Shown piece by piece: positions 43,278-51,128 of a DNA stretch of 56,235 nucleotides; positions within the stretch are counted from its first letter, which is position 1; the number at the start of each line of letters is the position of its first letter. The stretch covers positions 1 to 56,235 of the forward strand of contig DIVF01000055.1 in assembly GCA_002423285.1 (NCBI GenBank), given 5' to 3'. The notes beneath the pieces are model-generated. The model worked only from the letters and a program-made list of their open reading frames with translations, had not been told where the DNA came from and ran no database searches. The position numbers and the translations under genes are program-made. The stretch comes from Micavibrio sp. UBA6139. Lineage in GTDB: Bacteria > Pseudomonadota > Alphaproteobacteria > Micavibrionales > Micavibrionaceae.

Positions 43278-44285
43278 ATGACCACAAAAGTAGCAATCAG
43301 CGGATTTGGCCGTATCGGCCGCCTCGTCCTTCGAGCCCTTTATGAATCTGGCCGCAAGGATATTGAAATTGTCGCGATCAACGATCTGGCCGATTTGCAT
43401 GCCAACGCGCATTTGTTGAAATATGACTCCGTTCATGGACGCTTCCCCTTCGAAGTCTCCACCGAGGGCGATTATCTGATTGTCAACGGCGACCGCATTA
43501 AATGCGTTCAGGTCAAAGACCCGGCAGAATTGCCATGGAAAGATTTGGGCGTTGATATCGCGTTCGAATGTTCCGGTATCTTCACCAGCCGTGAAGGTGC
43601 GGGCAAGCATTTGACCGCTGGTGCCAAAAAAGTCCTCATCTCTGCCCCGGCGACCGATGAAGACATTACCGTTGTTTACGGCGTGAACTCTGACAAATTG
43701 ACAGCGGACCACAAAATCGTTTCCAACGCGTCTTGCACCACAAACTGCCTGGCCCCTGTGGCGTCTGTCCTGCATAAGGGCATTGGCATTAAACACGGTT
43801 TCATGACCACCATTCACTCCTATACCGGTGATCAGAAGATTGTTGATACCAACCACAAGGATTTGCACCGCGCCCGCGCTGCGGCCCTCAACATGATCCC
43901 AACCTCCACTGGTGCCGCCAAGGCCGTTGGCAAGGTTCTGCCAGAGCTGAAAGGCAAGCTGGACGGTGTGGCGACACGCGTTCCAACCCCGAACGTATCG
44001 ATGGTTGATTTCAAATTCGTCGCCAACCGCGAAACCACGGTAGAGGAAGTCAATGAATTGATCCTGAAAGCATCGCAAAGCGGCGAGCTGAAAGGCATCC
44101 TCGGCACCTACACCGAAGACCTCGTTTCAAGCGATTTCAACCATGACCCACGTTCCTCCATCTTCGCCCTGAACGAAACCAAGGTGATTGACGGAACATT
44201 GGTCCGCGTTATGTCGTGGTATGACAATGAATGGGGTTTCTCGAACCGTATGCTAGACACAGCCGTGAAAATGGCCGCCCTGTAA
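43278..44285 (+). CDS. gap: Glyceraldehyde-3-phosphate dehydrogenase
   Basis: A 335-residue enzyme of glycolysis/gluconeogenesis. MTTKVAISGFGRIGRLVLRA is the NAD(P)-binding N-terminus, SNASCTTNCLAP carries the catalytic Cys, and HSYTGDQKIVDTNHKDLHRARAAALNMIPTSTGAA is the phosphate/catalytic region. The start at 43278 follows CAGGAG; the earlier frame is antisense noise. A strong terminator follows the gene. Confidence 0.97.
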   Translation: MTTKVAISGFGRIGRLVLRALYESGRKDIEIVAINDLADLHANAHLLKYDSVHGRFPFEVSTEGDYLIVNGDRIKCVQVKDPAELPWKDLGVDIAFECSGIFTSREGAGKHLTAGAKKVLISAPATDEDITVVYGVNSDKLTADHKIVSNASCTTNCLAPVASVLHKGIGIKHGFMTTIHSYTGDQKIVDTNHKDLHRARAAALNMIPTSTGAAKAVGKVLPELKGKLDGVATRVPTPNVSMVDFKFVANRETTVEEVNELILKASQSGELKGILGTYTEDLVSSDFNHDPRSSIFALNETKVIDGTLVRVMSWYDNEWGFSNRMLDTAVKMAAL

Positions 44286-44306
44286 TATTGGCACGAACAA
44301 AAAATC

Positions 44307-44337
44307 AAAAGGCCGGGGTGATCCCGGCCTTTTTTTA
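44307..44337 (+). terminator. Intrinsic terminator after gap
   Basis: AAAAGGCCGGG (44307-44317) pairs with CCCGGCCTTTT (44323-44333) around GTGAT, followed by a run of T. It also lies close to the convergent end of the orphan gene at 44366, whose transcript may use the A-run on the other strand. Confidence 0.93.
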
Positions 44338-44365
44338 TTTGATGAACGCAACCATGCAATCCAAT

Positions 44366-45874
44366 TTAGGGTGATGGCGCTGAGGGGCTGGGTTTTCTGA
44401 GAACTGCCTTAAGCTCTTCCGGGTAAAGAGATTCTTCCATGAGCCAGGATTCCGATGGCTCCCGGAACTGTTCGCACCCTAAGGATTCGGGGATTTCCGG
44501 AACATTATTATATCCATTTTCTATTGCGTTGCCTTCCGAGGCCAGCAGCGCAGATTCCTGAGATTTTTGGATCAGGTGGTTTAGGCGGTACTGTACAACA
44601 TTGCCCAATGATTTTGTGTTTTCAGCAATTGAATCCAAAATGGAAATGCACTTATCGACACTATGCTTGCCAAGAATAAAGCTACGAATTGTCTTTTTCT
44701 TTTCATCAGAGAAAAGGTCAAAATCGGTCAGGGCTTTATCAGCACCCTCGAACGCTTCCACCATAAAATTTACATCCGCAGCGGAAGCAGAATCTGATGC
44801 CCTATTATGATAGCATTGCATTAGAGTCGTCGCGTGAAGCACCTGCATCATGATTTTAATATCGGACAGTAAATCAAATGTATCTTTTTGTTGCTTTTCG
44901 TCCTTCATTAACGTCTTGGCTTGGTCAATTTTGTTAATCATGCCATCGAAATTTCCATGAAACGAAGCGCATTTAAGTTCAGTCCATTTTGCGTCAGAAT
45001 ATACGAAGTCTCCCATCTTACTGTCATAGCGGCGATTAAAATAGCGCTTACGCTGATCTCCCATCTCCTCCAGAACGGTGTCCATTTTTGACTTGAGTTT
45101 AAGAAGTTTGGATACATCATGAAAGCTGTCCAATCCCAAAGAATCAGGAATCCCCTGAACCAATTCTGTTGAACGCAGCAAAGTTAATATCGGAACATTC
45201 TTCTGCTGGATATGCGCATTATAAGCCACGGCATGATCCAGTTCGCTTTGTGGGAATTGACCATCACGCATCGGGCGGCAATTCAGGGTCATGGATGGAT
45301 GACCGTTCACATCAAAAATTACGCCTGCCGCATGGGCAACACCCATGAAATGTGAATCGCCGATATCTTCGTCAACGACTTCGCGCATTGCATATTGGCT
45401 GGCGGTGTCGGTGCCGAATTCATAAACAGCCATTTTTTGTAAGACAAACATGAAGGCCGCCTTTTCGACGAGCGTTGTGCTCTTATGTACCGCCATTTGC
45501 ATGGTGGAACCTTCGGCGGCGCGGTTGAACATGGCGGACAAGGCGCGGCCATCGCCATCGGTGCATTGACGCAAACGCCAACGCTGTGTGTCGGGCAGGA
45601 AATCTGCTTCAAGATATTCTGTTGGAGAATCCGGGTGCGCCAGATTGCGGAACCCGATGGTGCGGAATGAAACCACACTGGCCGCCGGGTTATAATTGGC
45701 TTCGTCCTGATTTAAGGCCCAAGTCGATTTATGCTTTGGCGCATGGCCAATCAGGGTCGGTGAATCGGTTTGCTCAATGTCACGATACGCCTCGTCTGCT
45801 CTCCCACCCTGTGGCCGCGCAGGATTAGGAAGTGCTTCACGGGCCTTGCCGAAGGTTAACCATTTCCAGACCAT
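44366..45874 (-). CDS. Orphan hypothetical protein, 502 aa
   Basis: I do not recognise this protein. It has no signal peptide or membrane segment. The N-terminal half (about 65-260) is mixed and ordered-looking (VVSFRTIGFRNLAHPDSPTEYLEADFLPDTQRWRLRQC). The C-terminal half is largely helical (KSKMDTVLEEMGDQRKRYFN, HSVDKCISILDSIAENTKSL). The tail (about 455-502) is Ser/Pro/Glu-rich. The ATG at 45874 is chosen over a TTG at 45877. It is divergent from the MarR-like gene, with a perfect palindrome between them. Confidence 0.68.
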   Translation of the reverse strand: MVWKWLTFGKAREALPNPARPQGGRADEAYRDIEQTDSPTLIGHAPKHKSTWALNQDEANYNPAASVVSFRTIGFRNLAHPDSPTEYLEADFLPDTQRWRLRQCTDGDGRALSAMFNRAAEGSTMQMAVHKSTTLVEKAAFMFVLQKMAVYEFGTDTASQYAMREVVDEDIGDSHFMGVAHAAGVIFDVNGHPSMTLNCRPMRDGQFPQSELDHAVAYNAHIQQKNVPILTLLRSTELVQGIPDSLGLDSFHDVSKLLKLKSKMDTVLEEMGDQRKRYFNRRYDSKMGDFVYSDAKWTELKCASFHGNFDGMINKIDQAKTLMKDEKQQKDTFDLLSDIKIMMQVLHATTLMQCYHNRASDSASAADVNFMVEAFEGADKALTDFDLFSDEKKKTIRSFILGKHSVDKCISILDSIAENTKSLGNVVQYRLNHLIQKSQESALLASEGNAIENGYNNVPEIPESLGCEQFREPSESWLMEESLYPEELKAVLRKPSPSAPSP

Positions 45875-45958
45875 CAAAATACCTGCGCGCTTAGGGCTGA
45901 ATTATTTTCCAGAAGACTTTTATACCCGCACCCTGTATTCTGTCAAATAATATTAACC

Positions 45959-45974
45959 CCCTGCTCTAGCAGGG
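45959..45974. promoter_or_regulatory. Perfect palindrome in a divergent promoter region
   Basis: CCCTGCT-CT-AGCAGGG (45959-45974) is a 7-bp perfect inverted repeat with a 2-base centre. It lies between the orphan gene (start 45874, minus) and the MarR-like gene (start 46066, plus). It could be the operator of the regulator. A TATATT -10-like element lies at 46019-46024. Without a T-run it is not an obvious terminator. Confidence 0.5.
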
Positions 45975-46065
45975 AAATCGTCCTTTTGATAAAAATGGAC
46001 GCAATTTCAACGTTATGTTATATATTTTCCCCCATAATCTGGCATTGGGGATAGAAGGTTTAGCC

Positions 46066-46623
46066 ATGAAAACGCTGCCGTTTGACGGGAATGTAGAGTC
46101 CAAGGCGATGAAAGTCGGCCATGTGATCGACCATCTGGTTGATGCACTGGGCGGCGAACCTGCCTGCACGCTCCGCCGCGCGGTTATTCTGGCCGATATT
46201 GATGAACACCCCGGTACGACGCAAGCGGGAATCATCCAACGCCTGCGCGCCGATAAATCGGCCCTGAACCGCGATATTGAATGGCTGGTCGATTATGGCT
46301 GCCTGCGCCGCCGCCCTGGGGCCGATGGCCGGGAAATCAATTTGTTTACAGAGGGTTACTCGAAAAGACACCTCGATCTGGCCCTGTCCTATTTCAATAA
46401 TTCGCATAATAGCTTGAAAAATTTCCTGATCCGTTATATCAATCTCTTCGGTCAGCACCGACCCACCCTGCGCGACGCCAAGATTGTGGCTGCCGTCGGG
46501 GACAAAGATCCAACGAACCGCCAACAGGTTTTCCAGACTTTGTATAACGGTCCGCAGACCACCGACAACCGGGCCATCAACAATTTGATTGATCTGGGTA
46601 TTTTAGAAAGAAAAGGGACTTAA
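46066..46623 (+). CDS. MarR-like winged-helix regulator
   Basis: A 185-residue protein with a helix-turn-helix resembling MarR (about 35-100): VILADIDEHPGTTQAGIIQRL, KSALNRDIEWLVDYGCLRRR, then a wing GADGREINLF. The C-terminal half (about 115-185) repeats a similar winged-helix-like pattern (LRDAKIVAAVGDKDPTNRQQVFQTLY, NRAINNLIDLGILERKGT), so it may have two DNA-binding domains. The ATG at 46066 is chosen. The stop overlaps the start of the next small gene as TAATG. Confidence 0.75.
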   Translation: MKTLPFDGNVESKAMKVGHVIDHLVDALGGEPACTLRRAVILADIDEHPGTTQAGIIQRLRADKSALNRDIEWLVDYGCLRRRPGADGREINLFTEGYSKRHLDLALSYFNNSHNSLKNFLIRYINLFGQHRPTLRDAKIVAAVGDKDPTNRQQVFQTLYNGPQTTDNRAINNLIDLGILERKGT

Positions 46624-46793
46624 TGTCTGAAGCTATCGGTTTGAGTGGAGATTTTGCACCTGCGTTTGCATCGCTGTGCGCCAGTGTTGGCGGCGGTGAC
46701 TTCGGTGTATCTCTGTCTCTGGATTCCGGTGCGGGTTCTTTCGATGTCGGTGGTGGCGGCGAAGGTGGTGCAGCACCAGCAATGGAACCGTAA
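46623..46793 (+). CDS. Small acidic glycine-rich peptide, 56 aa
   Basis: A 56-codon ORF whose ATG overlaps the stop of the MarR-like gene (TAATG, 46621-46625), so translation is coupled. The peptide has no Lys or Arg, nine acidic residues, a Ser/Ala/Gly-rich body with one Cys, and a C-terminal VGGGGEGG run before AAPAMEP. Its composition is unlike its neighbours. It could be an exported peptide or a precursor, but there is no modification enzyme nearby. Function unknown. Confidence 0.55.
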   Translation: MSEAIGLSGDFAPAFASLCASVGGGDFGVSLSLDSGAGSFDVGGGGEGGAAPAMEP

Positions 46794-46883
46794 CCAATAC
46801 GGTTTTTCTACCCCCTTTCAGTACAGCCTAATTCCCCCTATAGTTTCCCTTGTCATTTCACATGAGCGACAGGAGAAAACCCC

Positions 46884-47978
46884 ATGTCATCCCACAAACT
46901 GAAACCCGGCGTTGTTAGCGGTAAAGATTACCTGACACTGGTCAAGGCCTGTAAAGAAGGCCGTTATGCCCTGCCCGCCGTGAACGTCACGGGAACCAAC
47001 ACCATCAACGCCGTTTTGGAAGCCGCCGCGAAAAACCGCGCCGATGCAATTATCCAACTGTCGAATGGTGGTGCGGAATTTTATGCGGGTAAAGGTTGCC
47101 CCGATACATTCCAGGCCAAGGTTTTAGGCGCCGTTTCCGCCGCACGTCATGTTCACATGATGGCCGCGCAATATGGCGTGTGCGTTATCCTGCACACTGA
47201 TCACGCGAACAAAGCGTTGATCCCATGGGTTGAAGCTATGCTGGAGCACGGCGAAGCGTTTTATAAAGAAACAGGCAAGCCCCTGTTCTCCTCTCACATG
47301 CTCGACCTGTCGGAAGATGACATTGAATTCAACCTGTCGGAATCTGCGCGCCTGTTAAAACGCATGGCGAAAATCGACATGAGCATTGAGATCGAACTGG
47401 GCGTTACCGGCGGTGAAGAAGACGGTGTTGGCTCCGATGATATCGACAACGCGAAACTCTATACCCAGCCAGAAGATGTTTTGATGGCCTATGATCGCCT
47501 GAATTCTATCGGTCATTTCAGCGTTGCCGCGTCATTTGGCAATGTTCACGGCGTTTATAAGCCCGGAAACGTCAAATTGCGCCCGGATATCCTGAAAAAC
47601 TCTCAAGATCTGGTTCAAAAAACCCATGGCACGGCTGCAAACCCGCTGGATCTGGTTTTCCACGGTGGTTCCGGTTCTGAAAAGGACAAGATTGAAGAGT
47701 CGTTGAACTACGGCGTGTTCAAAATGAACATCGATACAGACACCCAATTCGCCTTCTCCGAAGCCGTTGGGAAATTCGTTGAGAAAAACGAACGCGCCTT
47801 TAAGTACCAGATTGATCCTGAAGACGGCACACCATACAAAAAACTCTATGATCCGCGCAAATGGCTGCGCGTTGGTGAAGAAGGTGTTATCGCCCGCCTG
47901 AACGAAGCCTATGTCGATTTGAAATCTGCCGGCAAATCATTGGCCCTGTGTGATGCAGACAAGGCGAAATGCGCTTAA
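46884..47978 (+). CDS. fba: Fructose-bisphosphate aldolase, class II
   Basis: A 364-residue zinc-dependent aldolase (glycolysis, gluconeogenesis, Calvin cycle). Motifs: YALPAVNVTGTNTINAVLEAA, QLSNGGAEFYAGKG, the zinc-site HTDHANK, EIELGVTGGEEDG, and VFHGGSGSEKDKI. It starts with an ATG after GACAGGAG. It lies downstream of the MarR-like pair and upstream of qmcA-like/NfeD. Confidence 0.96.
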   Translation: MSSHKLKPGVVSGKDYLTLVKACKEGRYALPAVNVTGTNTINAVLEAAAKNRADAIIQLSNGGAEFYAGKGCPDTFQAKVLGAVSAARHVHMMAAQYGVCVILHTDHANKALIPWVEAMLEHGEAFYKETGKPLFSSHMLDLSEDDIEFNLSESARLLKRMAKIDMSIEIELGVTGGEEDGVGSDDIDNAKLYTQPEDVLMAYDRLNSIGHFSVAASFGNVHGVYKPGNVKLRPDILKNSQDLVQKTHGTAANPLDLVFHGGSGSEKDKIEESLNYGVFKMNIDTDTQFAFSEAVGKFVEKNERAFKYQIDPEDGTPYKKLYDPRKWLRVGEEGVIARLNEAYVDLKSAGKSLALCDADKAKCA

Positions 47979-48009
47979 CCGTTTTTATAAGGTAAGGATT
48001 TTTAATATT

Positions 48010-48921
48010 ATGGCTGAATTTGCAATCGTACTGGCCTTTCTGGCCTTTATTATCATTATCAAGGGTGTAAAGGCCGTGCCGCAGGGCATGGAATATACGG
48101 TTGAACGCTTTGGCCGTTATACCCATACGCTGACACCGGGTTTGAACTTCATTATACCGCTGGTCGATAGCATCGGCGCCAAGGTCAATATGATGGAAAC
48201 GGTTCTTGACGTGCCTTCGCAAGAAGTCATCACCAAGGACAACGCGGTTGTGAAAGTTGACGGCGTTGTTTTCTATCAGGTGATGGATGCCGCGAAATCA
48301 GCCTATGAAGTGCGTAATCTGGAACATGCAACCCTGAACCTGACCATGACAAATTTGCGGACGGTGATGGGTTCGATGGCGCTGGATGAATTGCTGTCTG
48401 AACGTGATCAGATCAATGCCCGCTTACTGAGTATTGTTGATGTGGCCACCGCCCCATGGGGCATCAAGGTCACCCGTATCGAGATCAAGGACATCAGCCC
48501 GCCACGCGATCTGGTTGATTCCATGGCCCGCCAGATGAAAGCGGAACGTGAAAAACGCGCCGTTATTCTGGAAGCGCAAGGAGCGCGTGAAGCCGCCATC
48601 CTGCGCGCTGAAGGTGAAAAACAAGCTGCCGTTTTAGAATCTGAAGGCCGTAAAGAAGCAGCCTTCCGTGATGCCGAAGCGCGGGAGCGTTCCGCCGAGG
48701 CCGAAGCCAACGCAACCCAAATGGTGTCCGCCGCGATTTCAAACGGCAATACGCAAGCCATCAATTACTTCGTGGCGCAAAAATATGTTGAAGCACTGGG
48801 TGAATTTGCCCGCTCCCCGAACCAGAAGATGATTTTCATGCCGCTCGATTCCAGCAGCGTCATGGGTTCCATCGGCGGGATCACTGAACTGGTCAAAGAC
48901 GCGCTGCACAGCAAATCATAA
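48010..48921 (+). CDS. SPFH/stomatin family protein (QmcA-like)
   Basis: A 303-residue membrane protein of the stomatin/paraslipin family. An N-terminal membrane anchor (about 3-18) is followed by the SPFH domain (VPQGMEYTVERFGRYTHTLTPGLNFIIPLVD, VVKVDGVVFYQVMDAAKSAYEV) and an Ala/Glu-rich coiled coil (about 170-240). The partner NfeD follows 11 bases later, a classic pairing. Role is in membrane microdomain organisation or quality control. Confidence 0.93.
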   Translation: MAEFAIVLAFLAFIIIIKGVKAVPQGMEYTVERFGRYTHTLTPGLNFIIPLVDSIGAKVNMMETVLDVPSQEVITKDNAVVKVDGVVFYQVMDAAKSAYEVRNLEHATLNLTMTNLRTVMGSMALDELLSERDQINARLLSIVDVATAPWGIKVTRIEIKDISPPRDLVDSMARQMKAEREKRAVILEAQGAREAAILRAEGEKQAAVLESEGRKEAAFRDAEARERSAEAEANATQMVSAAISNGNTQAINYFVAQKYVEALGEFARSPNQKMIFMPLDSSSVMGSIGGITELVKDALHSKS

Positions 48922-48932
48922 GGAATACAGCA

Positions 48933-49385
48933 ATGATTGAACCCTTCGATGCGATGACGTTCTGGCACTGGTTTGTTTTCGGGGCCATTTTGATGGCGCT
49001 GGAAATCATGGTGATGGGCATGTTCCTGTTGTGGATCGGCCTGGCCGCTATTCTGGTCGGCATCCTTATGCTGGTCATTCCGACACTGACATGGCCGCTC
49101 GCCATCAGCTTCTGGGCCATTATGTCGGTGGCATCGGTGGTGGGCTGGGTTGCTTACCGCAAAAAGAATCCAGCAGCTGCTCAGAATAACGGATTAAACC
49201 AACGTGGCACCGAACTGATCGGGCAAGAATACACCCTGTCCGCCCCCATTCAGAACGGCAAGGGCGAGGTGCGCGCCGGTGATACGATGTGGCGTATCGT
49301 TTCCGACACTGACATCCCTGGCGGCACAAGAATCCGCGTCATTGGTTTAGATGGCACATCACTGCGCGTTGAGCTTGCGCCTTAA
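48933..49385 (+). CDS. NfeD family membrane protein
   Basis: A 150-residue protein with two or three N-terminal membrane segments (about 10-75) and a C-terminal OB-fold domain (about 85-150, NQRGTELIGQEYTLSAPIQNGKGEVRAGDTMWRIV). NfeD proteins act with a stomatin, encoded just upstream here. Confidence 0.92.
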   Translation: MIEPFDAMTFWHWFVFGAILMALEIMVMGMFLLWIGLAAILVGILMLVIPTLTWPLAISFWAIMSVASVVGWVAYRKKNPAAAQNNGLNQRGTELIGQEYTLSAPIQNGKGEVRAGDTMWRIVSDTDIPGGTRIRVIGLDGTSLRVELAP

Positions 49386-49389
49386 AATA

Positions 49390-49944
49390 TCAGGACGGGT
49401 CAAAGGTCAGCGGATATTTTTTACGCAGGTTCTTTTGTGCTTCTACCGTTGAATCCTTAACCGCTTTCAACTTGGCTAAATCAGCATCGGAAATGATTGA
49501 GCTGAGGGCCAGCGGCACAAAAAGCGGATTAATAATCGCCAGACCACCCATCAACAGCGTATTGACCTTGTTACGCTTATAATGCGCAACCATGTTCAGA
49601 TCGTTCTTGCTGTAACCGTTCACCTTTTCAAAGGCAGATTTCAGCGAATCCATCTGGTGTACGCTGTCATGCTCACCTAGGCCTTGTGCCACTTCGCCAA
49701 AGGCCTCACGCATGTTCAAGGATGCCTTACGCAGCCGATTCATGTCCCACAGGCCAAAGGCACCAGCAAACAGTGCTGCGGGCATTATGGTGCTGGATGC
49801 AGCAACAATGCCAATCGCGATCGCACCTGCGCCAAGAGTCAGGATCAAACGCTCTTTTGCCAGTTTGGTGGCTGTATCGGAAATCAGTTCCGTGGCGGCA
49901 AAGGCTAATTCTTCAGGTTTTTTGATCTCGGTCATGTTCTGCAC
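49390..49944 (-). CDS. Hypothetical membrane protein, 184 aa
   Basis: Unrecognised. Two hydrophobic regions are visible at about 38-65 (LTLGAGAIAIGIVAASSTIM, then AALFAGAFG) and 132-152 (LMGGLAIINPLFVPLALSS), separated by an amphipathic helical region (about 70-125). The N- and C-terminal parts are charged. It converges with nfeD, only 4 bases apart. It stands alone, with no clear operon partner. Confidence 0.65.
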   Translation of the reverse strand: MQNMTEIKKPEELAFAATELISDTATKLAKERLILTLGAGAIAIGIVAASSTIMPAALFAGAFGLWDMNRLRKASLNMREAFGEVAQGLGEHDSVHQMDSLKSAFEKVNGYSKNDLNMVAHYKRNKVNTLLMGGLAIINPLFVPLALSSIISDADLAKLKAVKDSTVEAQKNLRKKYPLTFDPS

Positions 49945-50162
49945 CCTTCTGTGATTACGGTGTCATAATACACATTCGGCGGTTATGTCAATAATCTTCC
50001 CGGTGGCGACCACACTGATAACGCGCTGTTTTTACTGAAAAAATACCCAAACCCCGTTTTTTGGAAAAAAGATCCCGAATTGGGATAAAAATACGCAAAA
50101 AATGCTTGTACTACCCACCCATTCCCGGTAGAAAGAGCGCCAGATTCATTAGGAGAAATGCG

Positions 50163-50408
50163 ATGAAAGCAGATATTCATCCGGACTACCACGAAATTAC
50201 TGTCGTCACCACGAACGGCATTGAATACAAAACGCACAGCACCTGGGGCAAAGCCGGTGATGTCATGCGTCTGGACGTTGATTGCTACAGCCACCCGGCA
50301 TGGTCGGGCGGTGAGCACAAAGTCGTCGAGAAAGCACAGCTTTCCAAATTCGAGAAAAGATTCGGTACATTCTTGTCCACTGGCGTTGCCTCTGCCGACA
50401 AGAAATAA
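50163..50408 (+). CDS. rpmE: 50S ribosomal protein L31
   Basis: An 81-residue L31. MKADIHPDYHEITVVTTNG and STWGKAGD are family features. Only one Cys (DCYSHPAWSGG) is present, so it is of the zinc-free type rather than the four-cysteine type. The ATG at 50163 follows AGGAG by about 6 bases. A strong terminator follows. Confidence 0.95.
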   Translation: MKADIHPDYHEITVVTTNGIEYKTHSTWGKAGDVMRLDVDCYSHPAWSGGEHKVVEKAQLSKFEKRFGTFLSTGVASADKK

Positions 50409-50435
50409 CCTATCGGGTTTACTCCGTGAGACAAC

Positions 50436-50464
50436 TCCCGCCCCTAACCGGGCGGGATTTTTTT
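50436..50464 (+). terminator. Intrinsic terminator after rpmE
   Basis: TCCCGCCC (50436-50443) pairs with GGGCGGGA (50450-50457) around CTAACC, followed by seven T (50458-50464). Confidence 0.93.
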
Positions 50465-50486
50465 ATTCTTTTAAATTAGAATTTGA

Positions 50487-50945
50487 TTATTGGGGTGCAA
50501 GACCCCAATTGGCCAGCATAACGCGCAAGCGTCCCGGCACCGGTGCGCCAATGGCGGCAAGAATACGGCGTGAAAAAGCCGCCATTAAATCCCGGCCATG
50601 GCATTCGGCGGCATCAATAGAGCTCTCATCAAAATCACGAATGCACTGAATAATCTTTTGCAGGTCGGGTTCAATAATCTGCGCCTTGCGGAATTCCTGA
50701 ACCAAGGAATCATACGCCCGCAGAATCCCCACCGGGTCATTTTGATTATCCAAGCCGCCTAAATCACGTCTCGGCACATCATATTCTTCGCCGTAATAAT
50801 CTGTGACCTCTTCCCATGCATCAATCATAAATTCGGTGCAATCTTCGCGGTCATATTGATTGGAAGAAAAAAGATATTGTCGTGCAGCCTTTTTAAAGGC
50901 GCTGACCAGCATGTATTGGTTCACTTCGGCATATGGCTCGGCCAT
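50487..50945 (-). CDS. Hypothetical protein, 152 aa
   Basis: Unrecognised soluble, acidic helical protein. The frame opens at 51002, but the ATG at 50945 is preceded by GGGGA at proper spacing and is preferred. Recognisable features: MAEPYAEVNQYMLVSAFKKA at the start, a Tyr/Asp/Glu-rich region (YDREDCTEFMIDAWEEVTDYYGEEYD), and a C-terminal ILAAIGAPVPGRLRVMLANW. It lies between rpmE and the palindromic repeat and is read toward the rpmE terminator. Confidence 0.6.
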   Translation of the reverse strand: MAEPYAEVNQYMLVSAFKKAARQYLFSSNQYDREDCTEFMIDAWEEVTDYYGEEYDVPRRDLGGLDNQNDPVGILRAYDSLVQEFRKAQIIEPDLQKIIQCIRDFDESSIDAAECHGRDLMAAFSRRILAAIGAPVPGRLRVMLANWGLAPQ

Positions 50946-51031
50946 GAAAAAATCCCCGCAATACAGCCCCAAATCGGGGCCTATCACGGGGATTATATTC
51001 ATAGGTTGGGTCGGGGTGTCAAATTCCGCAT

Positions 51032-51117
51032 TGTCATCCCCGGCTTGACCGGGGATCCAGAGGGAAAGGCTCTATTGTGGCTCTTGGCTCTGGATCCCCG
51101 CCTTCGCGGGGATGACA
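51032..51117. repeat. 86-bp palindromic repeat element
   Basis: TGTCATCCCCG at 51032 and its complement ending at 51117 bracket an inverted repeat. The inner arms also pair (GGGGATCCAGAG at 51051-51062 with CTCTGGATCCCC at 51088-51099), and each arm contains a smaller hairpin. Its sequence resembles the TCATCCCCGCGAAGGCGGGGATCC repeats dispersed in many proteobacterial genomes. It lies between the hypothetical gene at 50487 and valS. No gene is inside it. Confidence 0.85.
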
Positions 51118-51128
51118 GTTAAGTTATA

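Noticed and set aside
44366..45874. Toxin or phage protein assignment for the orphan gene
   Set aside because: No recognisable catalytic motif, no neighbouring phage or immunity genes; naming a function would be guesswork.
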